Shown piece after piece: positions 17,910-27,975 of a stretch of 64,000 nt of DNA. The stretch is from Sodalis ligni. Lineage in GTDB: Bacteria; Pseudomonadota; Gammaproteobacteria; Enterobacterales; Enterobacteriaceae. A program made the translations under genes and the position numbers. The DNA lies in NCBI RefSeq assembly GCF_016865525.2, contig NZ_CP075169.1:1178337-1242336 (forward strand), in the 5' to 3' direction. Below the pieces are notes generated by a model that was given only the letters and a program-made list of their open reading frames with translations, ran no database searches and was not told where the DNA came from. The first letter of the stretch is position 1, and every line of letters starts with the position of its first letter.

Positions 17910-18584
17910 ATACCTCTGGTCTAGCCCACCGGCTTTTCTCCTCTTTACCATGGGCATAAAAAACCAGGCGTGCACCAGCGGCGGGCATCGATGCGGCATG
18001 GCGGGGCGGGAAGGCTATTTATCATCCAATCCGGGGGGAAAGAAGGGCTAACGGAGTGCAGAGGACCGATAAGATGTTATATAAACCGTGCAGAGCGGAT
18101 AGGGCCTCGCGGTGTCGATCCCCTTATCTTAAGAGGTGCCGCTGGGGAAATTAGTAAGAGAAGCTAAACTTTCAATTGTCCCAAAAGGCACTTTTGTTCA
18201 GTGCTGATTTCTTCTTTGAAGGGTGCATGATGGCCGATTGACATGCTGATTGCCTGGGCTGGTGACGTGACGCCCCGCCATGGAACAGCGGGCGCAGGCG
18301 ATTGGCGATTTGGCAGGGCAGTGAATTTTGAACAGATAATAATGCTATCAAAAACGCCCATAGCGACGAGAGAGAATTATTGCCGAGTTCAGGCTTTTAG
18401 ACCATTGTGGTTTGCGTCAAACGTTGAGGGGTTTTTATTGCGGCCTAAGCCATATATAAAAAATTGAATAATCATATCAACCCCATAAAAAACATGATCC
18501 AATAAATCACAGCTCGGGCAATTTTTCATATCGTCCGAGCCGTGGCGTTACGCAAAAGAAATAAGGCATAACCTGGGGAATATA
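17910..18584. other. Spacer upstream of the urt promoter, no gene supported
   Basis: Apart from the possible NtrC dyad near 17971-17987, I see only short frames without ribosome sites. A GCTCGG / CCGAGC inverted repeat near 18513-18541 could be a weak hairpin downstream of yciF. Confidence 0.45.
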
Positions 18585-19072
18585 TTAGCCGGCTATATTG
18601 ACTTTCATCGTCGCCAATTTAGACAGTTTGATATCGGTGTCTTTTTCTTCCTTTAAGGTTTCAGCCAGCAGCGCCTTCCCTTCGCTATATTTCAACAGTT
18701 CAGCCAAAGCGCAAAGAGTGCCGTAGGTGGCAATTTCGTAGTGCTCCACCTTCTGCGCCGCGGCAATAAGTCCGGCATCGCGAACCGGGCCTTTTTCCAC
18801 TTCGTCGATAATTTCTTGTCCCTCTTCAACCAATCCTTCCATTGCCAAGCACTTCATCCGCTTGATCTTTACATTAGGGGTCGCTTCCACCAATTTATCA
18901 ATACGTTCTATCTGACCGTGCGTTTGCTCAAGATGCGCTTTGAATGCCGTGACCAACTCGGGATCTGTTGCGGCGCGGGCCATTTTCGGTAATGCGCGGG
19001 TAGTTTGCTTTTCAGCACTGTACACATCCGATAGGGCATGGATAAAAGGTCTTCCAGAGTTTTGATATTCAT
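18585..19072 (-). CDS. yciF: YciF-like DUF892 ferritin-like stress protein, frameshifted near the N-terminus
   Basis: Residues matching E. coli YciF run through the frame ending at 18585 (YSAEKQTTRALPKMARAA, QTHGQIERIDKLVE, IKRMKCLAMEGL, KVEHYEIATYGTLCALAE). YciF-type proteins are small four-helix ferritin-like proteins tied to osmotic and oxidative stress. The natural start is the ATG at 19072 behind GGAGACATAA, reading MNIKTLEDL; the match then changes frame at the T-run pairing with 19044-19047. Adding one base there gives exactly 162 codons before the stop, the family length. As written, only an internal start would give a protein missing about 16 residues. Either a recent pseudogene or a consensus error. 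Confidence 0.82.
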
Positions 19073-19686
19073 TTATGTCTCCGCGGCAGGTTTTAAAACA
19101 TTAAATAAGAAAGGCCCTTTTCAATGAAAATCCCTTTATGATATAAGTTTAGTCAGAGAGTGATAATAAAACAAACAGTGGCGTTAATATGAGAGAGTGA
19201 AATGATAATTGCTATCATGAATAATAATAAATTCATGGAGTTGGCGCTGAGTTTTTATCAGATTTTCCCATTGCTAGAATAATAAATCAAGAGGTAGAAG
19301 ATATTTAGAATAATGCAACCTAAAATATAAGCCGGTAACGGCCTATTTGTCGTTTGGACCATAGCCTCATGAGATACGAAAAAAACTTTTGTGACTTTTA
19401 GTTTTATCACCCTGGCGGGGCTTTTGGCTTTGCCGGCTTATGTAGCGCAGATGCAGCAGCGACGCCGTCGGCTGGATCACATTTTTTACTCGTGAATGAA
19501 CGTCACAACCTTCAAGACGTTTAATCCTCCTTTCAGGTCTGCCGCCATCGCGGTAGGATAATTGAAGTAAGGCATAACATAAGCAGTGGCACTTTCAGTA
19601 ACGTGCCGGGGAGAAGGGCGCGGATCGCGCTTTTATAGCCGCCGGCGAGCGTAACAGGCCCCGATAATTTAAATAAGGATGCAAGA
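19073..19686. other. AT-rich spacer, no firm gene
   Basis: About 600 bases without a convincing gene. A GTG-initiated 34-codon frame near 19392-19496 would give a short hydrophobic peptide with an Arg-rich tail, but has no clear ribosome site. The ribosome site of the next gene (AAGGA) is near 19675. Confidence 0.45.
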
Positions 19687-20007
19687 ATGGTTAATTTCAA
19701 AGAATTTATGCGTTTTTTCCGCGAGAAGATAAAGCACCCGCATAACGCCACGGTGCCGCACGATCCGGATATCACTTCATTGATATCCGCGCTGGGTGAG
19801 CAGGAAAATATCGTTGATGTGGATGCCTGTATCACGCGTTTGCGGGTGAAGGTCAAGGATTTGAGCAAGGTGGATACGGGGGAAATCCAGCATTTGGGCG
19901 CCGTGGGGGTGGTTGTGATAGGCCAGGAAATCCAGGCCATTTTCGGACGGCAATCGGATAATCTACGCCGCGAGCTGGCGGAACGTTTCGGCCTGGAGGA
20001 CAAGTAG
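19687..20007 (+). CDS. Stand-alone PTS glucose-type EIIB domain protein
   Basis: 106-residue protein made only of a glucose/sucrose-family phosphotransferase IIB domain. The phosphorylated cysteine is C48 in DVDACITRLRVKVKDL; the downstream signature GAVGVVVIGQEIQAIFG and SDNLRRELAERF are typical. A IIB domain takes phosphate from a IIA protein and gives it to the sugar bound in a IIC channel. Here no IIC or IIA is adjacent, so it must partner in trans or serve regulation. The start is supported by AAGGA seven bases upstream. A ~35-residue charged N-terminal extension precedes the domain. Confidence 0.85.
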   Translation: MVNFKEFMRFFREKIKHPHNATVPHDPDITSLISALGEQENIVDVDACITRLRVKVKDLSKVDTGEIQHLGAVGVVVIGQEIQAIFGRQSDNLRRELAERFGLEDK

Positions 20008-20078
20008 GCGCGAATCGCCTTCGATCCTGTTTGCGCTCCCCCTTTAATACGCCCGGTCCTTCGCCAGCGCCGGGCCGG

Positions 20079-20215
20079 TCAAATCGACCCATGGCTTCTT
20101 TCCGGCAAGAGGACATAATCGATAACGTCTTTGGCCTGTTCGGGCGGTTTGGTGCATTTCATCATCGGCAGTGGCGCGATAACCGTACCGCCGGCGGGAA
20201 AGATGGCCTTTCGTG
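20079..20215 (-). pseudogene. Possible remnant of an iron(III)-type ABC binding protein
   Basis: One reverse-strand segment reads PAGGTVIAPLPMM followed by PPEQAKDVIDYVL, which resembles the C-terminal part of AfuA/FbpA-type periplasmic binding proteins (PADGT...P.PM and NPE.AK..IDYVL). Nothing else of the gene is visible and flanking frames are closed. If real it is a short decayed fragment. The resemblance is limited to about 35 residues. Confidence 0.3.
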
Positions 20216-20518
20216 GGTAACTCGCCCCGGACGGACGTGGCGGAACGGGGACAAAAAAATAAGGCGCAGAGCACGGCATCCGGTGATGGCTTAATACCGG
20301 AGCCTGGCCGCTGCGCCAAGGACAGGCGGGCGTACATATTGTTATTCTTTTTTGGACTTAATTGAAGCTGAAGTATAAAGAACCTATATGACGTTTTTAT
20401 TGCCATGCCGCGTTGACGCTGTCCGATGACGGAATCATGAATCAAATTTGATAATTTTAAAAAGTGGTCATTTCAATGCACGATCCGCGATGGCGCAGGC
20501 GTCACCACTTTAGCCGCA

Positions 20519-20994
20519 TTATATCGGCTCAATCTCCGCGGGCGATCCCGGCAGCGGCACATAGCGCTGCCATTGCCTGTCGATGAATCTAAAAATGAGC
20601 TGTTCAATGAAACGATCCTGTCCCGACTCGGAAAGTAAATGGACATGCAGTTCCCTTTCGCTTTCCTCCAGCAATAAGCCGACATAGATCGTTCTTAATG
20701 CAATATCGGCCCCTCGGGGCAAGGGGTGGCAACTTTGTTCCCACTGACTGACGATCGACGCGCCCACGCCCATTTTTCTCCCAGTTCCCTTGTTAATAGA
20801 TTCATTTCGCTGCGTATAAAATACATCTCCCGTCCGGTCAGAGATCCCCGGCGATTAATTAATGCCTTGGCGATTAATCGATGTAAACCGGATTTATCTT
20901 CAATGCAGTAGGCGAGGTCCTTATTCATTTTCTCTTGCGCATAACCGTTGATGAGCCAAACAATTGATAATCCGCAATCTTTATAATGAAACAT
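20519..20994 (-). pseudogene. MqsA/HigA-like HTH protein, frameshifted
   Basis: Two frames join into one protein of about 158 residues. The first part (from ATG 20994, ribosome site AAGGAAAATT) reads MFHYKDCGLSIVWLINGY, the start of a YgiT/MqsA-like HTH family, and continues to MNLLTRELGEK. The second frame continues MGVGASIVSQWEQ with PRGADIALRTIYVGL, the helix-turn-helix recognition part. One base is missing from the run pairing with 20773-20777 (five T; six would restore the frame and give 158 codons plus stop). Such proteins are antitoxins or solitary regulators; no toxin gene is beside it. As written it lacks an intact DNA-binding domain. Confidence 0.65.
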
Positions 20995-21368
20995 AATTTT
21001 CCTTATTAATAATGCATCCTGGTTAATTTGATGTGTAATCAATACTGGCGTGCCGGATAATGATCGCTAAAATAGCATGATTGAGCTCATTTAATAGCAC
21101 GTGGATCATATAAGAAAAATTTTATAATTACAGTGAGCTGCCAGGAGGTAATAACACTCTTTCCCTCTTCTTGAAGAATTGGCTCAACAGGGAAGGGTAT
21201 TTATTACAAACAGAGTAATTTGGGAACTATGTTTTTATAATTATATATTTTCTATAGATGGGTATTGTCTGCTTTCTGTCCAGGATACGCTCGGCGCGGG
21301 CGTTGAATTCGTCGCCGATGCCAATGATACCGCGCCCTATAGGCTTTGCCGCCGGCCGGCGTCCGCCG
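20995..21368. other. AT-rich spacer, nothing firm
   Basis: Region between the start of the broken HTH gene and the end of the LacI-type regulator. It should hold the HTH gene's promoter on the reverse strand. Open frames on the forward strand here have no family resemblance. Confidence 0.4.
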
Positions 21369-22436
21369 TTACTCTGTGGACGTCCATGGGTTGGCTAATA
21401 AGGCGGTACTGTCGCGATCCACCAGGGTGAAACCCACATCCATCATTACCGGCGGGGACGTTGTGTTACCCTTCAGCCGCTCCAGCAAAGCCGCGGCCGC
21501 CCGGCGGCCGATACCGGCACCGTCGATTCTTACCGTGGACAGCGACGGGAAGGTAAACGCGGCGAAATTCATATCGCCAAAACCCATGACGGCAAATTCA
21601 CCGGGAACGTTTATTCCCTGGCAAGCGGCCTCGGTCAGCACGCCATGGGCCAGCGTATCCGATGAACAGACGATCATCAGCGGCCGCTGCCGCAATGGCA
21701 GCAGCGTCAGAAGGGCTGCCCGTCCCTGGGACAGCGCCGGCAATCCATGAAAGGTTTGGCGATGGCGGGGAGCTATACCGTGCAGCGCGAGCTCCCTTAT
21801 GAAGCTTTCGCTGCGCCGATGGCCGCGCGGATCGTCCACTTCCACAATAGCAAAATCCCGATAGCCTTTCGCCAGCAGATGCTGCGCTTCCCGCCGTCCT
21901 ATCTCCTCATGGGAAAAACCGATGAGCATATCAATGGGTTCTTCGGTCATATCCCAGGTTTCAACCACCGGGATGCCGGTGGATTGCAGTCGCCTACGGC
22001 TCAGTTCGGTGTGAATGGTACCGGTCAGGATAATGCCGTCGGGGCGGCGGCTGAGGACAACGTCAATCAATTCCTCTTCCTGCTCGGCATGGTAGCCGGA
22101 AATGCCGAGCAAGACCTGGTAGTCGGCTTTGGCCAGCCAGGTCGCTATGGCCTGGTAGGTATCGGAAAAAATCGGATTGGTGAGTACCGGCACGATGACC
22201 GCCACCAGCCTGGTGCGGTTGGATGCCAGCGAACCGGCGATTTGATTGCGCACGTAGCCGGTTTCTTCAATCACCTGCCGTACCCTCAGCAGCGTGGCTT
22301 CTTTAACCTTGCCGGGCTCGTTCAGTACGCGTGAAACGGTAATGGGCGCCACGCCCGCCAGACGGGCCACTTCAAATACGGTAACGCCCTGGGTTGACCG
22401 GGCACTGACATTGCGGGGTTTTTGCGGCTTGGGCAT
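21369..22436 (-). CDS. LacI/GntR (gluconate)-type transcriptional regulator
   Basis: 355-residue repressor with a classical LacI helix-turn-helix (VTVFEVARLAGVAPITVSRVL, ~residues 18-40), hinge helix (NQIAGSLASNRT) and periplasmic-binding-protein-like sensor domain (GILTGTIHTELSRRRL region). ILLTGTxHT and the VGFTL ending recall the gluconate repressor GntR of E. coli. The start at 22436 is the second of two in-frame Met codons; the first, at 22499, would add 21 residues and cannot be excluded because neither has a strong ribosome site. No transport or catabolic gene is adjacent, so its targets are elsewhere. Confidence 0.88.
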   Translation of the reverse strand: MPKPQKPRNVSARSTQGVTVFEVARLAGVAPITVSRVLNEPGKVKEATLLRVRQVIEETGYVRNQIAGSLASNRTRLVAVIVPVLTNPIFSDTYQAIATWLAKADYQVLLGISGYHAEQEEELIDVVLSRRPDGIILTGTIHTELSRRRLQSTGIPVVETWDMTEEPIDMLIGFSHEEIGRREAQHLLAKGYRDFAIVEVDDPRGHRRSESFIRELALHGIAPRHRQTFHGLPALSQGRAALLTLLPLRQRPLMIVCSSDTLAHGVLTEAACQGINVPGEFAVMGFGDMNFAAFTFPSLSTVRIDGAGIGRRAAAALLERLKGNTTSPPVMMDVGFTLVDRDSTALLANPWTSTE

Positions 22437-22808
22437 GGGGTTGCTCGGAAAGAAGACCGGTGCCAATGCTACAACGCCGGGGATATCCGGGCAACCCAAA
22501 CCGCCTGGGGCCGGCCGCCTTTCGGGCGTCCATTATTGACAACCTTTTTACCCATATGAATATTCTATGTTCAGATTTACATTTTATCGGTCGTCGCTGC
22601 AGGGTATTTAATATCTTTCATTTCAGGGCATTGAAACCGCACGGCGGTGAAAGGCCGGTTCTGGGGCGCGTTGAGGCGGCAGAGATACAAAAAAAAGCTT
22701 TCCCGCGGGAACGGTTTGCGTTTATAACGGTATTACCGTCATCTTCGGGCGGTACGCTGCCAATTCACCCGACCAACAGGCCTTGCTCTTCAGGCCAGGA
22801 GCATCGAG
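22437..22808. other. Spacer upstream of the LacI-type regulator
   Basis: Contains the promoter side of the regulator gene. No coding sequence is supported. A CCAGGAGCATC ribosome-site-like sequence at about 22795-22806 precedes the small ORF at 22809. Confidence 0.4.
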
Positions 22809-22994
22809 ATGATTATTGAACATTTAAAGCGTCTGTTTCTTGTCTTACCTGAAGAACCCAGCGCCGACCGGGCTTCCTGTTCCGAAACCGATGCATTGTT
22901 CAGCGCCATGGGCTGCGATCATATGCCGGTTTACATGCCCGCCGAAGTCTGGCAGCGGGTCAGCGATATGGAATACGACCAGCACCGGGTATGA
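22809..22994 (+). CDS. Hypothetical protein, 61 residues
   Basis: Small acidic protein starting MIIEHLKRLFLVLPEEPSAD and ending PVYMPAEVWQRVSDMEYDQH. No membrane segment or known motif is visible. The AGGAG ribosome site eight bases before the ATG is good, which is the main support. Not recognised; could be a stress-related small protein or an incidental frame in a gene-poor region. Confidence 0.45.
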   Translation: MIIEHLKRLFLVLPEEPSADRASCSETDALFSAMGCDHMPVYMPAEVWQRVSDMEYDQHRV

Positions 22995-23807
22995 AGATGA
23001 ACTGCCGGGCGCGGTTTCAAGCGATGCGCAGCCGCGCCCAGTCGATACATGATTAAACTTATTGAATATCCGTGCATTCGTGCTCGCGGTAACATCTTAA
23101 CCCCTCAATTTGTAAGGTAATAGGCCGCGCTTTTCCTCCGGTTTCCGCCCCGATAATCCTATTTTCCCTCCTGGCGTTATCGCAATAATTATTAACCCTC
23201 TATAACCACCGCGAATTTATAAATTTCATTTATAGATGTTTTCGTTTTGTTATTGTTGTTTAATAATAGTATCTCACAACGTTACTATTTTGAACTCCAT
23301 AAAGGCAGGCGGTGAGTCAAGCGTTCGGAAAGCGCCGCAACGGGCAATCCGGCCCTTACGATAAATCCGAATCTCTTCGCCCGGACGAGGCCGGATGCGC
23401 TTTTTAACGCTGGTCTCACCTGGACATATCCATCGGTCTGAAGGAACGGATTGACGGCGAACCGCCGGCGCCCATGAAACCGCCGAGGAGGCGTAACCAG
23501 AATATTTCGTCCGCTGGCGCGCTGCTACGCATTGTTTTTAAACATAAAAATATTATGCGGTGTCTTCTTTCCCTATGGCGGACGGCAGGGGTAATCGGCA
23601 TGTCCATGGGACAGTTACCCTCACGCCGCGCCGCGTCCGATGGCGGCCATAGCCAGGCCAGGGCGCTTGCCCAGGTGAGCATAACCAATGCGGGCTTGTT
23701 GTGGATGTCCATAAATAGTCCATCAGTGGCTATAGTTATAAGTCTGCTACGAATTTCTCGGCTGCGGCCAGATTAGCCGGATGGCGTATAAAAAAGGAGA
23801 AAAACCT
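22995..23807. other. Gene-poor spacer before trehalase
   Basis: Eight hundred bases with no supported gene. Frames of 98-100 codons on both strands at about 23416-23776 overlap each other and show no domain or ribosome site. AT-rich at 23100-23290. The trehalase promoter should be in its 3' part. Confidence 0.4.
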
Positions 23808-25496
23808 ATGATTACACGCTCTTTCAGGTGGACCTGGAAAAGATTTCTGACATTGGGCATGGCGCTGGGAGCAGCTTCAGGCCTGGCCCTCTCTACGAGT
23901 ACAACTAAAAATAAAACAAATATTCCTTCCTTGCTGGGGCCGGACATATTATTGGGCCAGCTCTATATCGACGTGCAAACGGCGAAATTATTCCCCGACC
24001 AGAAAACTTTTGCGGATGCAGTACCGCGCCGGACTCCGTCGGCGATTGTGGCCGATTATCAAGTAAAAAAACGGCGTAAAAAATTCAATCTGCGAACCTT
24101 TGTCGACAAGAATTTTATCTTTCCCCCGGATCGGGTGAAATATGTGCCGCCCACCGGCCAGACGTTACGTGAACATATCAATACGCTATGGCCGGTATTG
24201 ACCCGGAATACCGCCACCGTACGGCCTTACGATTCGTTGCTGCCTCTGCCCAACGATTATGTGGTGCCGGGGGGCCGGTTCCGGGAAGTCTATTATTGGG
24301 ATAGCTACTTCACCATGCTGGGCCTGGCGGAAAGCGACAAATGGGAACTGGTCAGGGATATGACCAATAACTTCGCCCATGAAATCGAAAAATACGGCCA
24401 TATTCCCAACGGGAACCGCAGCTATTACCTGAGCCGTTCCCAGCCGCCCTTTTTCGCCTTGATGATCGATTTGCTGGCGACCCACGATGGCGAGGGGGTT
24501 TACCTCAAGTATCTGCCGCAGTTGAAAAAAGAGTACGAGTACTGGATGGCAGGCAGCGAGAACCTGGAAAATGGCGAAGCGAACAAACGGGTGGTGCGTT
24601 TGCCGGACGGTTCGTTACTGAACCGGTATTGGGATGATCTGGATACCCCGCGCACGGAATCCTATATGGAGGACGTGCTGACCGCCAGCGAGGCTAAAGA
24701 CCGGCCGGCGGCGGAAGTTTATCGTGATTTGCGGGCCGGCGCCGCCTCTGGCTGGGATTATAGTTCGCGCTGGTTCTACAACCCGCTGGAACTCTCGTCC
24801 ATCCGCACCACCTCATTCCTGCCGGTGGACCTGAACGCCTTGCTGTATCATCTTGAGCATACCCTGGCCAACGCCAGTTTGCTGGCCAAGGATCAGAAAG
24901 CGGCCAATGATTACAGCCAGCGGGCCGAACGCCGGAAGCAGGCTATCAACCAGCACCTGTGGAACGATCAGGAGGGCTATTACGCCGACTACAACTGGCA
25001 GCAGGGCAAGCTGAGCGAACAGCTTACCGCCGCCACCGTGTTTCCGCTCTACGCAAAAATCGCGCCGATGGATCGCGCCAATCGCACCGCGCAAACCATA
25101 CGGTCGCAGCTGCTTAAGCAAGGCGGCTTGACCACCACTACCCATACCACCGGCCAGCAATGGGATGCCCCCAATGGCTGGGCGCCGCTGCAATGGGTTG
25201 CGGTTGAAGGGTTGCGTAATTACGGCAATGATGCCCTGGCGGAAGATATCGCCACCCGGTTTTTAGGCAACGTGCAGCGGCTTTATAATAATCAGCACAA
25301 GCTGGTGGAAAAATATGTTGTTGAAGGCAGCGGCCTCGGCGGCGGCGGCGGCGGTGAATATCCGCTGCAGGATGGCTTCGGCTGGACTAATGGCGTCACC
25401 CTGAAATTACTGGATATGTATTGCGATAAAACGCCGGGCTGCGAGGACAAACAAAGCTCGGACGAGAGTGCAAAAGAGGCCTCGGCGGCCCATTAG
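23808..25496 (+). CDS. treA: Periplasmic trehalase (GH37)
   Basis: 562-residue GH37 enzyme that hydrolyses trehalose to two glucose. The first ~40 residues ([20 protein letters not shown]) form an export signal, placing it in the periplasm. Trehalase signature 1, [15 protein letters not shown], is at residues 154-168, and signature 2, [13 protein letters not shown], is further on, followed by the glycine loop [10 protein letters not shown]317 in SGWDYSS corresponds to the likely catalytic acid. The start at 23808 follows AAGGAGA; an in-frame ATG at 23781 lacks one. The C-terminal ~20 residues are polar. It appears monocistronic, with a possible hairpin (GGCCCT / AGGGCC, 25565-25582) beyond it. 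Confidence 0.95.
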   Translation: MITRSFRWTWKRFLTLGMALGAASGLALSTSTTKNKTNIPSLLGPDILLGQLYIDVQTAKLFPDQKTFADAVPRRTPSAIVADYQVKKRRKKFNLRTFVDKNFIFPPDRVKYVPPTGQTLREHINTLWPVLTRNTATVRPYDSLLPLPNDYVVPGGRFREVYYWDSYFTMLGLAESDKWELVRDMTNNFAHEIEKYGHIPNGNRSYYLSRSQPPFFALMIDLLATHDGEGVYLKYLPQLKKEYEYWMAGSENLENGEANKRVVRLPDGSLLNRYWDDLDTPRTESYMEDVLTASEAKDRPAAEVYRDLRAGAASGWDYSSRWFYNPLELSSIRTTSFLPVDLNALLYHLEHTLANASLLAKDQKAANDYSQRAERRKQAINQHLWNDQEGYYADYNWQQGKLSEQLTAATVFPLYAKIAPMDRANRTAQTIRSQLLKQGGLTTTTHTTGQQWDAPNGWAPLQWVAVEGLRNYGNDALAEDIATRFLGNVQRLYNNQHKLVEKYVVEGSGLGGGGGGEYPLQDGFGWTNGVTLKLLDMYCDKTPGCEDKQSSDESAKEASAAH

Positions 25497-25564
25497 CATA
25501 GGATGGCGCCATGGCCGCCCTATGAGTCTATCGCCCCGTTGACCCGTCAGCGGCACATAAACGG

Positions 25565-25582
25565 GGCCCTGGGCATAGGGCC
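25565..25582 (+). terminator. Possible rho-independent terminator after treA
   Basis: GGCCCT, six bases, AGGGCC, followed eight bases later by CTTTT. The stem is GC-rich, but the T-run is short and offset, so this is a weak call. Confidence 0.3.
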
Positions 25583-25768
25583 GGCACCGTCTTTTAGAAT
25601 CTGATGAATTTTATCCGGCGCCGGTCATTATTCATTCTTATCGATCCCGCACATAAAACCAGCCCGTTGATTATCGCCGCTTCTTCGCGCCTGTGACTAT
25701 ACTTAATAGGCATAACCCTTCTAAAGCATTGTCAATTATTATGTTTATAATTATTTGAAGAGGCAAAT

Positions 25769-27925
25769 ATGACGTATCCGCCGTTGGGTCAGGATGAAGA
25801 AAAGCGTTTGGCAATTCTTGAGGAATTCGGAATTCATTCGCCAATAGCGGATATGGCTTTTAACCGTTTAATCCAATTAACGGCCAATATATTCAATGTT
25901 CCCATCGTATTGATTTCCCTTATTGAAGCGGAGCGGCAGCTGTTTGTCGCCAGCACCGGCATCGCTACCTGTGAAACGCCGCGGGACATTTCCTTTTGTA
26001 CCCATACCATCCAAACTCGAAATATCCTGGTGATACCGGATACCCTGGCGGATCCTTTATTCCGGGATAATCCACTAGTGACCGGGGAGCCCTTTATCCG
26101 TTTTTACGCCGGAATACCACTGTTTACGCGAACGGGCTACGCCATCGGCTCATTGTGCATTATCGATCGGGTACCGCGACCGGATCTTAACGGCGGCGAC
26201 AGGCAGAATATGCAGGATTTGGCGGCGCTGGTGATGGATAAGCTGGAAATGCGCCGGCTGGAACGGGCGCGCGGCGCCAGCCAGGGCCGTTTTGAAAATA
26301 TCGCGCATACCTCGCCGGATGCGATTATCTGCGCCGACGAAATCGGTACCATTACATTTTGGAACGCCGCCGCCCGCAAATTATTGGGTTATGACAGCAA
26401 GGATATTATCGGACAAAATATTAATATATTGATACCGGGCGGTCCGGTGGCCCGATTGCGCCGTCTGGTGGCGGATAAAGAAGCCTTGCAGCATGGCGGC
26501 ACGCTGGAACTGAAGGTTCGGGCCGCAGACGGCGCCTGGATTCCGGTAGAGCTGTCCGCCTCGATGTGGGTCGATGATCAGCATGTCAGCTTTGGCGCCA
26601 TCCTGCGGGATATTACCGAACGCCGCCGCAATGAGGAGCGCCTATTCCAACTGGCGCATATGGATCATCTTACCGGACTGGCCAATCGGACCCTGCTGAC
26701 GTCGAGTCTCGAACAGGTATTGAGGAATGAAGACGCCGCCATCATCATGCTGGTGGATCTGGACGGCTTCAAGGACGTTAACGATAATCTGGGACATGCC
26801 GGCGGCGATGCGGTTCTGGTGGAAGTGGGCTATAAACTGCAGCACTGCGTGCGATCCGGCGATGTGGTGGCCCGCATGGGTGGCGATGAGTTCGCCATGC
26901 TGATGCCGGGCCTGTCGGATCCGCAGCGGGCGGCGGAAATCGCCGACCAGATCATTGATGAAATATCAAAAATTTTGGCCGTCGACGGACAGCCGGTGAA
27001 TATCGGCGCCAGCGTCGGTATCGTGATTTATCCCATCCACGGCCTGACTATCCAGGAACTGCTTACCAGCGCGGATCTGGCGCTCTATCAGGCGAAAGCC
27101 GAGGGACGCCACTGCCGCCGTTTCTTTACCCGCGAACTGCGTGAGCTATCGCAGGCGAAACGCTCCTACCAAACCGAACTCGGCCGCGCCTTCGAGCAGA
27201 ATGAATTTGAATTGTTTTATCAGCCTCAGGTACGTTTGTCCGACGAGGCGATTGTCGGGGCGGAAGCCCTGCTGCGCTGGCAACATCCGGTAAAAGGATT
27301 GCTTGGTCCGGCCGCTTTTTTACCGGCGTTGGAATCCGGTCCGTGGGCGGAACGGGTCGGGGAGTGGGTGATAAAGACCGCTTGCCGCCAGACGGCGGCC
27401 TGGCGCAAGGCCGGCGTTGAAAATTTCCGTACCGGCGTCAATCTCTTTAGCGCTCAGTTCAGAACCGGAAACCTGGCGCGGCAGGTTCGCGCCATTCTGG
27501 CCGAAACCGGGTTACCGCCCCAGGCGCTGGAATTGGAAATCACCGAGAATATTATCCTGCGCCATGATGAAACGATGCTGCTTCCGCTGTGCGAATTATG
27601 CCAAGATGGCGTGGGGATCGCTTTTGATGACTATGGAACGGGATATGCTTCCCTCAGCATGCTCAAGCATTACCCGGTCACCCGGCTGAAGGTGGATCAA
27701 ACCTTTGTCCGCGCCATGTGCGAATCCCCGCCGGATGCGGCGATCGTCAGGGCAATACTCTATTTGGGCAGCAGCTTCAAACTGGAGGTTATCGCCGAAG
27801 GCGTTGAAACCGTGGAACAGTGCGAACGCTTGCGTAAAAAAGGCTGTCTGGAAGCCCAGGGCTATCTGTTCGGCAAACCCATGCCGGCGGCGGAGTTTGC
27901 CCTGCGGTTGGGACTGGGACGCTGA
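25769..27925 (+). CDS. GAF-PAS-GGDEF-EAL cyclic-di-GMP signalling protein
   Basis: 718-residue cytosolic protein without membrane helices. GAF domain about residues 20-165 (RDISFCTHTIQ, IGSLCIIDR), PAS domain about 175-290 (SPDAIICADEIGTITFWNAAA), diguanylate cyclase domain about 295-455 and phosphodiesterase domain about 470-715. The cyclase motif GGDEF (371-375) is exact and is preceded by an RxxD inhibitory site (362-365). The phosphodiesterase motif EAL (499-501), DDYGTG and VIAEGVET are also intact, so both activities are possible. Inputs would come through GAF and PAS. The neighbour downstream is unrelated; no partner gene is evident. Confidence 0.95.
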   Translation: MTYPPLGQDEEKRLAILEEFGIHSPIADMAFNRLIQLTANIFNVPIVLISLIEAERQLFVASTGIATCETPRDISFCTHTIQTRNILVIPDTLADPLFRDNPLVTGEPFIRFYAGIPLFTRTGYAIGSLCIIDRVPRPDLNGGDRQNMQDLAALVMDKLEMRRLERARGASQGRFENIAHTSPDAIICADEIGTITFWNAAARKLLGYDSKDIIGQNINILIPGGPVARLRRLVADKEALQHGGTLELKVRAADGAWIPVELSASMWVDDQHVSFGAILRDITERRRNEERLFQLAHMDHLTGLANRTLLTSSLEQVLRNEDAAIIMLVDLDGFKDVNDNLGHAGGDAVLVEVGYKLQHCVRSGDVVARMGGDEFAMLMPGLSDPQRAAEIADQIIDEISKILAVDGQPVNIGASVGIVIYPIHGLTIQELLTSADLALYQAKAEGRHCRRFFTRELRELSQAKRSYQTELGRAFEQNEFELFYQPQVRLSDEAIVGAEALLRWQHPVKGLLGPAAFLPALESGPWAERVGEWVIKTACRQTAAWRKAGVENFRTGVNLFSAQFRTGNLARQVRAILAETGLPPQALELEITENIILRHDETMLLPLCELCQDGVGIAFDDYGTGYASLSMLKHYPVTRLKVDQTFVRAMCESPPDAAIVRAILYLGSSFKLEVIAEGVETVEQCERLRKKGCLEAQGYLFGKPMPAAEFALRLGLGR

Positions 27926-27975
27926 AGACGATGGCGATGCCCATGAGTTCTTTTGACGCGGTCGGGACAATCGTC

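Noticed and set aside
17737..17988. N-terminal extension of urtA
   Set aside because: It would precede the signal peptide and lacks a ribosome site; the Met at 17736 has TTTGGAGTG before it.
19392..19496. Short hydrophobic frame (GTG start, 34 codons) with an Arg-rich tail
   Set aside because: No clear ribosome site and no conservation evidence; kept only as a note.
23416..23776. Overlapping frames of about 100 codons on both strands
   Set aside because: Overlap each other and lack ribosome sites or protein-like motifs.
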